A stretch of DNA of 64,000 nucleotides, taken from the NCBI GenBank assembly GCA_024711325.1, contig JANJTC010000005.1, positions 1,454,172 through 1,518,171 of the forward strand, in the 5' to 3' direction. Positions within the stretch are counted from its first letter, which is position 1. The number at the start of each line of letters is the position of its first letter. A program made the translations under genes and the position numbers. Shown here piece by piece: positions 17,495 to 25,592 of this stretch. The notes beneath the pieces were generated by a model. It saw nothing but the letters and a program-made list of their open reading frames with translations. It was not told the DNA's origin and made no database searches. Source of the stretch: Bacteriovoracaceae bacterium. GTDB lineage: Bacteria; Bdellovibrionota; Bacteriovoracia; Bacteriovoracales; Bacteriovoracaceae.

Positions 17495-17980
17495 TTATTT
17501 TTGTGATCCGCTCTGCACAAGGTATTCCAAATCTAAAAGTTTCATTTTAGCTTCTATTCCTCCCGCATATCCACCTAATGATCCATCGGATGCAATGACC
17601 CGGTGACAAGGAACTATAATACACAATGGATTTTTTCCGTTGGCCGATCCTACTGCCCGGACTGCATTATGCTTTTTTATGCATGAAGCAATTTTTCGAT
17701 AAGAGTAGGTGTGTGCATAAGGAATTTTTAAAAGCTCTTCCCACACACTTAATTGAAAAGGAGTCCCCATGAGCTCAAGTGGAACCGTAAACTTAGTTCG
17801 GCTTCCAATAAAATACTCCGTCAGTTCATCTCGGGCCTGAATGAAAATAGTAGTGATGACACTGGCGTATGCAACATCTTGCTCTTGCCAATAAAGTCCA
17901 CGCAGACCAGTTGGAGATGCAATTAAATAGAGTGGTCCCCCCGGAGAGTCATATTTCCACTGCTTAAGCTGAGATTTCAT
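17495..17980 (-). CDS. ogt: Methylated-DNA-protein-cysteine methyltransferase
   Basis: The active site IVPCHRVIASDGSLGGYAGG contains the methyl-accepting Cys in PCHR, and the upstream helix carries RAVGSANGKNP. It removes methyl groups from O6-methylguanine in a suicidal reaction. The start at 17980 is preferred: AAAGGA lies 7 bases upstream and the ATG overlaps the TGA of the Ada-AlkA gene by 4 bases. The longer ORF from 18037 lies inside that gene. Together they form an alkylation-repair operon. Confidence 0.9.
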   Translation of the reverse strand: MKSQLKQWKYDSPGGPLYLIASPTGLRGLYWQEQDVAYASVITTIFIQARDELTEYFIGSRTKFTVPLELMGTPFQLSVWEELLKIPYAHTYSYRKIASCIKKHNAVRAVGSANGKNPLCIIVPCHRVIASDGSLGGYAGGIEAKMKLLDLEYLVQSGSQK

Positions 17981-19401
17981 TTGATGATCCTTTTGGCATA
18001 TTCTTTCCATAGAAGAGTTGTTAAATAGCCTCTCCATGGGGCCATCTTATTTATTCCCTCGATGGAATGTTTTTTTAAAGCTCGGGCAATGATCAGATCT
18101 GTGGCCGGGAAAGCATCCGTATACCTTAAGACTTTTAAGGCCATATAGTTACTTGTCCAAGGGCCGATGCCTTTTACTTTTTCTAAGTTTTGAATAAATT
18201 CATCACTATCCTGAGTTAATTCCAATGAAAGGTCACCACTCAGCAGTGCCTTACAGAAATTTTTGAGAGTTTCTTTTCGAGACTTGGTGGTTCTAACATC
18301 ATTAAGATTAGATTTAGCTATGGCCTCAGGAGAGGGAAAAAGTTTTATCGATTGGCCTTCATGTTTTCTTCCGGAGTCATCTCCTAATGAATGGATCAAG
18401 TCATTCACTAATGCTCGACCAAATTCAACACTGACAAATTGGCCTAAAATAGCACTGACGGCTGTTTCAAAGCCGTCCCAACCAGATGGCAACCTAAGGC
18501 CTGGATGTTTTTTTAATATTTTTTTTATGGCGGGATCTGACTCAAGGGCATTGGCGATAATGACCGGATCAGAGTCCAGATCGAACATCGCCCTGACTCG
18601 ACTAAGGATGGAGTGAATGTAGGAGTTATCGGGAAAATCGATTTCTACTTTAAGTGAGTGGGAAGCTTTATTGTTGGAAATAGTCACTTCCCCTACCTTG
18701 CCATCAAATTCGATAATCCGGATCATCTTATCCTCATCAAATCTTTCCAGAAGGCCTACTTGATGGGCCTTATAAAAACTTAAAAGTCCCTTGTAGTCAA
18801 AGGGAGGTCGATAGGCGAGAGAAAGAGTCAGTGCCGAATCCTTTTTTAAATTCAGCCGTCTGATCTGTGAGGGAGATTTTTTAAAACGCTTTCTAAAAGC
18901 ATCGTTATAGCGACGAATGGATTCAAATCCTGAAGAGAAAGCTATTTCTGTTAGTGGCAGTCTGGTTTCCGTAATGAGTTTCCTTGCCAGATTCAGGCGA
19001 TTATCAAAGGCCAGTTGTTTCGGTGTTTTTCCTATTTCGTCAGTAAAAACCCGCCGAAGGTGTCTGGCACTCACACCAAAAAGTGCGGCAAATTCATTTT
19101 CATCAAATCTCAGTGTCTCTTGCAATTGAATCATCTTGATTGCTCTTTTGACCATTGCCGATTTTCCGATCCAGACAGGAGAGCCGGGAGCACTCTCTGG
19201 ACGGCAACGAAGGCAAGGTCTATATCCTGCCTTTTCCGCAGTTAGACTGGAGGTGAAGAATTCAACATTTTCTCTTTTAGGTTTAGCAGGACAAATAGGA
19301 CGACAATAAATACCAGTAGTTTTTACGCCCACATAAAACTTACCGTCAAAACGGTTATCCCGGGTAAGCATTGCCTGATAGTAGATATCTTCTTTGTTCA
19401 T
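17977..19401 (-). CDS. Ada(N)-AraC-AlkA fusion: alkylation sensor and 3-methyladenine DNA glycosylase
   Basis: Residues 1-75 are the Ada metal-binding domain with four Cys (YCRPIC and CLRC), the methyl-phosphotriester acceptor. Residues 80-180 carry AraC helix-turn-helices (LTEIAFSSGFESIRRYNDAFRKRF). Residues 190-280 match the AlkA N domain, and 300-470 are an HhH-GPD glycosylase with GIGPWTSNYMAL and catalytic Asp in FPATDL. So one protein senses methylation, activates transcription and excises alkylated bases. Such AdaA-AlkA fusions exist in other bacteria. It is followed at once by ogt. Confidence 0.9.
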   Translation of the reverse strand: MNKEDIYYQAMLTRDNRFDGKFYVGVKTTGIYCRPICPAKPKRENVEFFTSSLTAEKAGYRPCLRCRPESAPGSPVWIGKSAMVKRAIKMIQLQETLRFDENEFAALFGVSARHLRRVFTDEIGKTPKQLAFDNRLNLARKLITETRLPLTEIAFSSGFESIRRYNDAFRKRFKKSPSQIRRLNLKKDSALTLSLAYRPPFDYKGLLSFYKAHQVGLLERFDEDKMIRIIEFDGKVGEVTISNNKASHSLKVEIDFPDNSYIHSILSRVRAMFDLDSDPVIIANALESDPAIKKILKKHPGLRLPSGWDGFETAVSAILGQFVSVEFGRALVNDLIHSLGDDSGRKHEGQSIKLFPSPEAIAKSNLNDVRTTKSRKETLKNFCKALLSGDLSLELTQDSDEFIQNLEKVKGIGPWTSNYMALKVLRYTDAFPATDLIIARALKKHSIEGINKMAPWRGYLTTLLWKEYAKRIIK

Positions 19402-19465
19402 AGAGGTATATTACTTCTAAGAACAAGAGATGAATGGCCATTTTCGGACTTTGTCGAATTTTACT

Positions 19466-21061
19466 CTAAAGCTGATTAAAGATAGCTTCGAACAAAAGAT
19501 CCAGTCCAGCCTGATCAGGTAAGGCAAGCTCTGAGGCGCTTGTAACTTTCTTACCCTGTCTTAGGCTATCTCCCAGAGCTTCAGTTAGATCACGGTTCAG
19601 AGCATAATCAGTAGTCACAGTGACTTTCTCAAGTTCATAACGGCCAGAACGCGGGTGCAGGTTATAACTGCCATACCAACTCAAGTCATCGGCCCTGAAA
19701 ATTTTTGTATGAAGGGTTTGTCCATTCTTGAGATAAATTTCGGCACCGTTTGCATACATTTCTTTTAAGCTCTTCTGAATCGGTAAACTCACAATCGGTT
19801 CATCGACACTCTTCATGGAATTGGAATAAATGCGGACCTTAACTCCTCTGCCAATGGCCCCAATTAAGGCACGTTTCAGCCCAGGAGTGCTGATAAAGTA
19901 GGCGTTGGCAATTTCGATTTCTTTTTTAGCATTCATAACTGCATACACAGTGATATTAGAAACCGCATCGGACTTTTTAAACTGAGGAGTACTAAGGAAT
20001 GTTCCGGTTTGACCCATGGGGGTCTGAACACCAGTCTTTAAGGGTAACTTTTTATAGGTAAGGTTTTGCAGATTGATTTGTTCATTCCAGAGTTTGGCAA
20101 AAAGATGAGGGTTGATTACTTCAGCAATCGACCCCTCATGATACACGTCTAAGTCACTCCACTTGTTATCTTGAAGATAAAGATCTCCAATATTGCGGCC
20201 ACCTTCAATACAGTAGAGATCATCAACTATCAGAAATTTTGAATGCATACCATAGAACGGGTTTTCTTTGGACTTCCATCCAATGACTTCAATGCCTGAA
20301 TTTTTCATGCGCTGAAGTTCTGACTTATAGCCGTGTCGCTGAGCTACGAGTGAATCCACTAGAATTTGGACTTTTACATTTCTTCTTCTTGCCTTGATGA
20401 GCTCTGCTGCCACTCGTTTTCCTGTCGAATCGTCATGGAATCCCCATGTTGCGAGTTTAATACTCGAGTTGGCATTCCGGATAATCTCAATTCTCTTATC
20501 CATGGCACGGGAGTTGCTTTCCAGGACTTCTGTTTTGTTCACAGTGGTCATGGGCATATTGGTCAACTTCAGGAATACTTGTCTGAAAGTTTCAGAGCGA
20601 AATGAAGAGACACGTGGAAGAGCGTTTAAGAGGCGTTCCTGATTTTGCGTGATGGTCTCCCATCCTGGAAACTGATACCCTTTTTTGAAGTAACCACGAT
20701 CATATAATTCTGAGCGGATTGCCAACCCCAGGGTTTGAACGGCCAGCTCCTCACTTACATTTTTAAGGGCCGGAATTTTATTTTCTTTTTTGATGTTTCT
20801 AACCAATAGCAGAAGGCTTGAATCGAGTTTTTTACTGGACTCTAAATACCAGAAAGCTTCAAAAATTTGTTTTTCCGCCTCTTTAGGATCTGAACAGTTT
20901 ATTTTAAGGCCAGCAATCCCTGGCGTGAGAACTTGTAGCGCAGTGGGATTCTTCATCGCCCCTTTGATTTTCTGTAACCAAAGGTCACAGCTTTCATCCA
21001 GTGCGAAGGCCTGGGTTAAAGTTATTAAACTTATCAAGAGGTATCTGGTAAATGTTTTCAT
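19466..21061 (-). CDS. Secreted phospholipase D-like protein
   Basis: A Sec signal (MKTFTRYLLISLITLTQAFA) precedes a protein with two HKD-type motifs, MHSKFLIVDD with downstream GGRNIGD and LHTKIFRADD with GSYNLHPRSGRYE. These are the two halves of a PLD active site, as in cardiolipin synthases and secreted phospholipases. The first 190 residues are helical with no known domain. Periplasmic or secreted phosphodiester hydrolysis or transphosphatidylation is expected. It is monocistronic and divergent from marC. Confidence 0.85.
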   Translation of the reverse strand: MKTFTRYLLISLITLTQAFALDESCDLWLQKIKGAMKNPTALQVLTPGIAGLKINCSDPKEAEKQIFEAFWYLESSKKLDSSLLLLVRNIKKENKIPALKNVSEELAVQTLGLAIRSELYDRGYFKKGYQFPGWETITQNQERLLNALPRVSSFRSETFRQVFLKLTNMPMTTVNKTEVLESNSRAMDKRIEIIRNANSSIKLATWGFHDDSTGKRVAAELIKARRRNVKVQILVDSLVAQRHGYKSELQRMKNSGIEVIGWKSKENPFYGMHSKFLIVDDLYCIEGGRNIGDLYLQDNKWSDLDVYHEGSIAEVINPHLFAKLWNEQINLQNLTYKKLPLKTGVQTPMGQTGTFLSTPQFKKSDAVSNITVYAVMNAKKEIEIANAYFISTPGLKRALIGAIGRGVKVRIYSNSMKSVDEPIVSLPIQKSLKEMYANGAEIYLKNGQTLHTKIFRADDLSWYGSYNLHPRSGRYELEKVTVTTDYALNRDLTEALGDSLRQGKKVTSASELALPDQAGLDLLFEAIFNQL

Positions 21062-21167
21062 GGAACCATTATGTCAGGTTCTGAAAAAAACTGAGCTTGC
21101 CTTGTACTTTTTACAGCTCTCTTTAGGGAAAAGGGCCTTCTTTTACGGTCAATGCTATAGTTTGGTA

Positions 21168-21755
21168 ATGGAAAGTATGTTTTTTAAAGCTTTTGTCTCA
21201 TTGTTTGTGGCCATCGATGCTGTAGGGGCCTTGCCATTTCTGGTAGGTCTCACTAAAAATCTTAATGCTGCCGAGAAAAAAAGCCTGATTTATCGGGCCA
21301 CCGGCTCGGCATTCTTTATTGGTCTCACATTCATTTTTGGTGGCCGTGCCATTTTTAATTTTCTTGGCATTACAGAAAGCGACTTTCGTGTTGCCGGTGG
21401 TTTACTTCTCATTGTTTTTTCCATCCGAGATCTTTTAGATTCTTCCAGTCATCAAGGGGCCCCTGCTCCAACCCGTGTAGGGATTGTGCCGATTGCCGTC
21501 CCTTTAATGATGGGGCCTGCTGCTTTGGCCACATTAATGGTGGGGATAGAACAATATGGCCCGGTAACCACTATTCTAAGCCTGACATTAAATCTCCTCA
21601 TTGTGTGGTTACTTTTCTCACATGCTGGAAAAATTGTTAAGGTTCTGGGTGATGATGTGAGTGATGCTGTTAATAAGGTTTTTTCTCTCTTGATCGCTGC
21701 GATTGGAGTGATGCTGGTCCGCTCAGGGCTAATTGAAATGTTCGGTCTTAATTAA
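21168..21755 (+). CDS. MarC-family integral membrane protein
   Basis: About six hydrophobic helices over 195 residues, with the family pattern FVAIDAVGALPFLVGLT near the start and VPLMMGPAALATLMV in the middle. MarC/UPF0056 proteins have no settled function; they were once linked to multiple antibiotic resistance. The start at 21168 (MESMFF) is chosen because the longer ORF from 20790 lies antisense inside the PLD gene. Its end overlaps the LysR gene by 8 bp. Confidence 0.85.
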   Translation: MESMFFKAFVSLFVAIDAVGALPFLVGLTKNLNAAEKKSLIYRATGSAFFIGLTFIFGGRAIFNFLGITESDFRVAGGLLLIVFSIRDLLDSSSHQGAPAPTRVGIVPIAVPLMMGPAALATLMVGIEQYGPVTTILSLTLNLLIVWLLFSHAGKIVKVLGDDVSDAVNKVFSLLIAAIGVMLVRSGLIEMFGLN

Positions 21756-22569
21756 CCCGGATATAGGATTTTTTCAAAGCCTCAAAGATCATTCTGCCTT
21801 CTTTAGATTTAATCATTTCTGGATAACATGTTAGCGACAAATGATCTTTAAAGGTCGGGCCTTTATTGACTTTCTTTAGGTTCAGTTTCTGGGACTTCAC
21901 GACCTGTGATGGTATAATTCCATATCCAGCACCAGAATTCGTCAGATGAGCAATGAGTTCCAGATTCTGCACTTCCACTGTTTCTCCGGGGGCCTCTTTC
22001 CAACGAGAGATAATGGAGTGGGCCTGGAGCATTTGAGGGTTGTAGATTAATTTAGACTGATATCTATTTTTCGATTCCCATACACACACATCATCTTCAC
22101 CGATTGATTTAATGATGAGACCTTGAATCTGTAGTGGATTCATAACAATCCCAAAGTCAATCGAACCCTGGGCCACCATTTTATTTATTTCATTCGAGGA
22201 TGAATTGATAATTTCCATGCCTACTTCCGGGGCCTCTAGATGCATATATTTTAAAAAATCACCCAGAACAAACATTCCGACTGATGGGTGACAGCCAATT
22301 CGAAACTTTAAGCTTGTTTTTTTACCCTTGATCTTATTCAGAACCGCCAAGGCTTCCTGAGCTTCTGGTAATAGTTTTTTTCCTTGTGGAGTAAGTTTCA
22401 CTCCTTCGCGGCTACGAATGAAAATAGGGTAACCCAATTCTGCTTCAAGTTTTTGGATGCCTAAAGACAGTGAGGGTTGCGCCATATTGAGCTTTTCAGA
22501 AGCTTCTGAGAGTGTCTTCGACTTAGAAGTCACAATGAAATTTTCCAGGTCTTTAAACGTGATACTCAT
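21748..22569 (-). CDS. LysR-type transcriptional regulator, likely regulator of the isonitrile genes
   Basis: The N terminus has the LysR winged HTH (SKTLSEASEKLNMAQPSLSLGIQKLEAELG), followed by a type-2 periplasmic-binding-like effector domain to about residue 270. The start at 22569 is selected for AAAGG seven bases upstream; the ORF-track start is 23 residues longer and non-canonical. It is divergent from the isocyanide-synthase gene across 100 bp that contains a candidate dyad. LysR regulators (PtxR type) also adjoin pvc genes in Pseudomonas, which supports the link. Confidence 0.85.
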   Translation of the reverse strand: MSITFKDLENFIVTSKSKTLSEASEKLNMAQPSLSLGIQKLEAELGYPIFIRSREGVKLTPQGKKLLPEAQEALAVLNKIKGKKTSLKFRIGCHPSVGMFVLGDFLKYMHLEAPEVGMEIINSSSNEINKMVAQGSIDFGIVMNPLQIQGLIIKSIGEDDVCVWESKNRYQSKLIYNPQMLQAHSIISRWKEAPGETVEVQNLELIAHLTNSGAGYGIIPSQVVKSQKLNLKKVNKGPTFKDHLSLTCYPEMIKSKEGRMIFEALKKSYIRVN

Positions 22570-22622
22570 GTATATGCCTTTACCTATGGTAGTTATAGTT
22601 ATTATAGCATTAATAAATGATC

Positions 22623-22638
22623 TTGAGGCATGTATCAA
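22623..22638. promoter_or_regulatory. Candidate LysR operator dyad
   Basis: TTGAGGCATGTATCAA is a 16-bp interrupted palindrome: outer TTGA/TCAA and inner CATG match, with two unmatched bases between on each side. It sits midway between the divergent LysR and isocyanide-synthase starts, 31 bp before the latter. The spacing is T-N12-A rather than the classic T-N11-A, so this is a candidate only. Confidence 0.4.
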
Positions 22639-22669
22639 TAGGTAGAAAATCTTTTACAAGGATACAGGG

Positions 22670-23572
22670 ATGACCATTTTGACCCAAATCAGCGAAATCT
22701 TAAAAGAATACTCCTTTCACCTTGAAGAAGTCTTTGTGAGTGAGGTTCCCTTATTTAAACATATCGCTACCCGCATGAAGGAAGAACGGGAACTGGTGTT
22801 CCTGTTGCCGGCCTTCCCGGCAAAAAGTCCCAGTCCTTCAAAAACCTTGGGGCAACTACCGGACCTGGGTGAGGTTCTTGCCTTGCAGAATCTACAAAAA
22901 CTCTGTGACAGGATTTCAAAGATCTATAGTCCAGGCGCTAAAATAATCATTTGTTCAGACGGAAGAGTCTTTAGTGATGTCGTTAGAGTTAGTGATGAAA
23001 GTATCACTCTTTATCAGGAAGGGATTAAAGATATCATTCAGGAGTTTAAACTTCACAGATTAGAGATATTTGCTCTGGATGATCTATACCCGGAGCTTGG
23101 AGGCGATGAACTCCGAGAGCGCCTTTTAAAGCAGTTTTCAAGGACACAGGAAGAATTAAGACTTTTAGTAAGAAATCAAGAAGATTATAAAAAGCTTTTT
23201 AATGGTCTCCACAAATTCCTCTTGGAGGATGAGCTCTCAATAAATAAGTTTTCGTCTAAAAATCAGATTGCCAAAGAGACTAAAGAGAGGACTTATGAAC
23301 TCATGCGCAGGTCCGATGCATGGTCGGAACTGATTAATCATTATTTTAAAGATAAGTTGCGTTTATCTATCCATCCTTATCATCCAGAGCATGAAAAATT
23401 TGGAGTCAAGCTTGTTGCCAGTTCGAGTAAGTGGGCAACTCCCTGGCACAATGTAACGGTAAAAATCAAAGATAAGTTTGAGCTGATGCACCTAAGAGAT
23501 GCTTTAAAATTGCAAGTGATGCCTAAGATGATGAAGGACAAATATGCTTATTTTGAAATCGCAGAATTTTAA
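22670..23572 (+). CDS. Isocyanide synthase (PvcA/IsnA/Dit1 family)
   Basis: A 300-residue protein with the layout of the pyoverdine/dityrosine biosynthesis family: LVFLLPAFPAKSPSPSKTLGQLPDLGEVLAL, then IIICSDGRVFSDVV and the IFALDDLYP region. These enzymes turn the amino group of Tyr or Trp into an isonitrile using ribulose 5-phosphate as carbon donor. The next gene is an Fe(II)/2-oxoglutarate oxygenase, overlapping by 29 bp, the usual IsnA-IsnB pairing. The amino-acid substrate cannot be told by eye. Cytoplasmic; no signal peptide. Confidence 0.88.
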   Translation: MTILTQISEILKEYSFHLEEVFVSEVPLFKHIATRMKEERELVFLLPAFPAKSPSPSKTLGQLPDLGEVLALQNLQKLCDRISKIYSPGAKIIICSDGRVFSDVVRVSDESITLYQEGIKDIIQEFKLHRLEIFALDDLYPELGGDELRERLLKQFSRTQEELRLLVRNQEDYKKLFNGLHKFLLEDELSINKFSSKNQIAKETKERTYELMRRSDAWSELINHYFKDKLRLSIHPYHPEHEKFGVKLVASSSKWATPWHNVTVKIKDKFELMHLRDALKLQVMPKMMKDKYAYFEIAEF

Positions 23573-24212
23573 TGATGAAGCATTAATTGAATTTGCTCAA
23601 GGCCTGAGTTCCAAAACAGGGGAGCTTAAGGATAAACTTTTACATTGGGAGTTTGGTCCGATTATGCATATGAAGTATGATGTTAAGGCCAGTAACTATC
23701 TTTTTTCAAATGAGTCCGTTCCCTTCCACTGGGATGGTGCTTTTTATCGTGAACCCCATAAACTACTGTTCTATTGCACTCATACTGAAGGCATTGGTGG
23801 TGAAACGCTTTTCACAAATACAGAAAAAATCTGGGAGAGTTTAACTTTAAAGGAGCAAAAGGAATGTAGGAAGCTCATCATGGTTTATCGTACTGAAAAA
23901 CGTGCGCACTATGGTGGAGAGATTCAAATACCTTTAGTTCAAAAGCATCCTTTCACTGGTAAAACCATCTTACGCTTGGCCGAAAAAGTTGAAACATCAC
24001 TTAATCCAGTTGAACTTAAGATACTGGGATCTGCGAACTCTTCTGGCATTTATCAATTATTAAGAAAAAAGCTGTATGACCCAAGATTCCTTTACCTGCA
24101 CCGATGGGAAGTAGGGGACGTGGTGATTTGCGATAACTTTACCTATCTTCACGGTAGAAAACCTCTTGGTCAAAACACCGGTAGAAGCTTTAAACGCATA
24201 CAAATCCTATAA
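23544..24212 (+). CDS. TauD-like Fe(II)/2-oxoglutarate oxygenase (PvcB/IsnB-like)
   Basis: The facial triad is visible: HxD in VPFHWDGAF and the distal His in YLHGRKPLG, with the co-substrate Arg in GRSFKRIQIL. In PvcB/IsnB such enzymes desaturate or decarboxylate the isonitrile amino acid. At 222 residues it is shorter than PvcB (about 290, by recall), with the N-terminal part reduced. It overlaps the synthase gene by 29 bp and ends 10 bp before the P450, so the three are probably one transcript. Confidence 0.82.
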   Translation: MLILKSQNFNDEALIEFAQGLSSKTGELKDKLLHWEFGPIMHMKYDVKASNYLFSNESVPFHWDGAFYREPHKLLFYCTHTEGIGGETLFTNTEKIWESLTLKEQKECRKLIMVYRTEKRAHYGGEIQIPLVQKHPFTGKTILRLAEKVETSLNPVELKILGSANSSGIYQLLRKKLYDPRFLYLHRWEVGDVVICDNFTYLHGRKPLGQNTGRSFKRIQIL

Positions 24213-24222
24213 GGAGAATAAG

Positions 24223-25458
24223 ATGTCTAAAATAACCCGAAATGGTGAATCTTTTCTGGATTTTAAGAAAAGATCCAAAACCACTGATTTTCCGACTTCA
24301 TTTTGTCATTATATACAGAATTTTGGAGAGATTTATTTTTGGGAAAAGGGAAATTTCCATGTCATTACCAAGGCCCACCATGCTCGGGAGATTTTGACCA
24401 GCGATGCTTTTAGTGCAGACCGAAGTTCTTTTTTTATCTCTCGAATGCCTAAACTTGATCTTAGTTTAATTCCTGATTTTTTTGGAATCGTAAGTAAGAT
24501 GATGGTGATGAGTGATGATCAGGCCCATGGCAAAAGAAGAAATCTGGCCGCTCATGGTTTTGAAGATCAGGTCCTCGAAAGGTTTTCGGAAAAGCTTCTT
24601 TGGACCGTTAAATTCTTGCTGGAAGAAATAAAAAATAAAAAAGAAGTGGAATTTGTTGAAAGTGTTGCAAAAAAGCTTCCTTCCTTAATCCTGGCCGACC
24701 TTTTTAGCATACCAGTGGAAGAGCGGGAGCAGTTTATTAAATGGTCGAACACCATGACTGGCTTCTTCGGTGGGGCCTCTCAATACAGAAACGAAGACGG
24801 CATTGAAGTCAATCAGGCCGCTCTCTCTCTTAAGCATTACTTTACAAAACTGATTGAAGATCGAAAACAAACTCCCGGTGAGGACTATGTGTCGCTATTA
24901 CTGAATTCGCCTGAAATAGAAAACTTTAGTCATGATGAAGTCCTCTCTCAGCTTATCATGATGTTAGTGGCGGGAATGGCAACAACTACAGACCAGATTA
25001 GTAATATTATGTTTCAATTGGCGACCCATCCTGAAATACAGAAAGAAGTCCGTGAGAATAAGAATTTGATTCCTTCGATGATAGAGGAATGTAAACGGTT
25101 TGATCCTGCTGTTACTTTTATTTTTCGGGTGGTACGAAAAGAGACGTCGATCGGGGAACAAACAATGGACATTGGTGATGTTGTGTTTATCTCAACTCAT
25201 GCAATCAATCGGGATATGAACTCCGAGCTTGCGCCCGATATTTTGAACATTCATCGGAAGGGGACTCATTTTGCTTACGGGTATGGTGCTCATTATTGCA
25301 TCGGGGCCAGGCTGGCACGGATGGAAATGAAGGTACTATTTGAAGAATTACTCATTGGCCTACCCCCTTTTGAACTGGATCAGTCTAAAGATTCAATACG
25401 AGATCATTACTCCTTATCTTTTTCTGGTTTTCAACAACTTAACCTTATAATCAACTGA
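24223..25458 (+). CDS. Cytochrome P450 of the isonitrile cluster
   Basis: The I-helix motif VAGMATTTDQ, the ExxR motif in EECKRFDP and the haem loop YGYGAHYCIGARLARME with its Cys ligand are complete. The start at 24223 has AAGGAG upstream; the ORF-track start at 24166 lies inside the oxygenase gene. At 411 residues it is a soluble bacterial class I P450, which needs a ferredoxin partner encoded elsewhere. Position suggests it oxidises the isonitrile product. In yeast, Dit1 is likewise paired with a P450 (Dit2) for dityrosine, an analogy only. Confidence 0.88.
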   Translation: MSKITRNGESFLDFKKRSKTTDFPTSFCHYIQNFGEIYFWEKGNFHVITKAHHAREILTSDAFSADRSSFFISRMPKLDLSLIPDFFGIVSKMMVMSDDQAHGKRRNLAAHGFEDQVLERFSEKLLWTVKFLLEEIKNKKEVEFVESVAKKLPSLILADLFSIPVEEREQFIKWSNTMTGFFGGASQYRNEDGIEVNQAALSLKHYFTKLIEDRKQTPGEDYVSLLLNSPEIENFSHDEVLSQLIMMLVAGMATTTDQISNIMFQLATHPEIQKEVRENKNLIPSMIEECKRFDPAVTFIFRVVRKETSIGEQTMDIGDVVFISTHAINRDMNSELAPDILNIHRKGTHFAYGYGAHYCIGARLARMEMKVLFEELLIGLPPFELDQSKDSIRDHYSLSFSGFQQLNLIIN

Positions 25459-25592
25459 TATAAACTGAATGTGTTAAGACTTTATTATTAAGGAGGGCAG
25501 TTAAGATATTTAGAAAGGAATAAAACTTAAGGGCCTGGTTTAAATTTTAATTTTAAATTAAGGAGCTAGCTGATTCTAGGCGATAAGTATGT

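Noticed and set aside
20366-20642. Plus-strand ORFs inside the PLD gene
   Set aside because: They lack ribosome sites and any domain and lie antisense to a well-supported gene with two HKD motifs.
25530-25565. AT-rich TTTAAATTTTAATTTTAAATT stretch upstream of the HD-GYP gene
   Set aside because: It is a mirror repeat rather than an inverted repeat, so it does not form a hairpin or operator.
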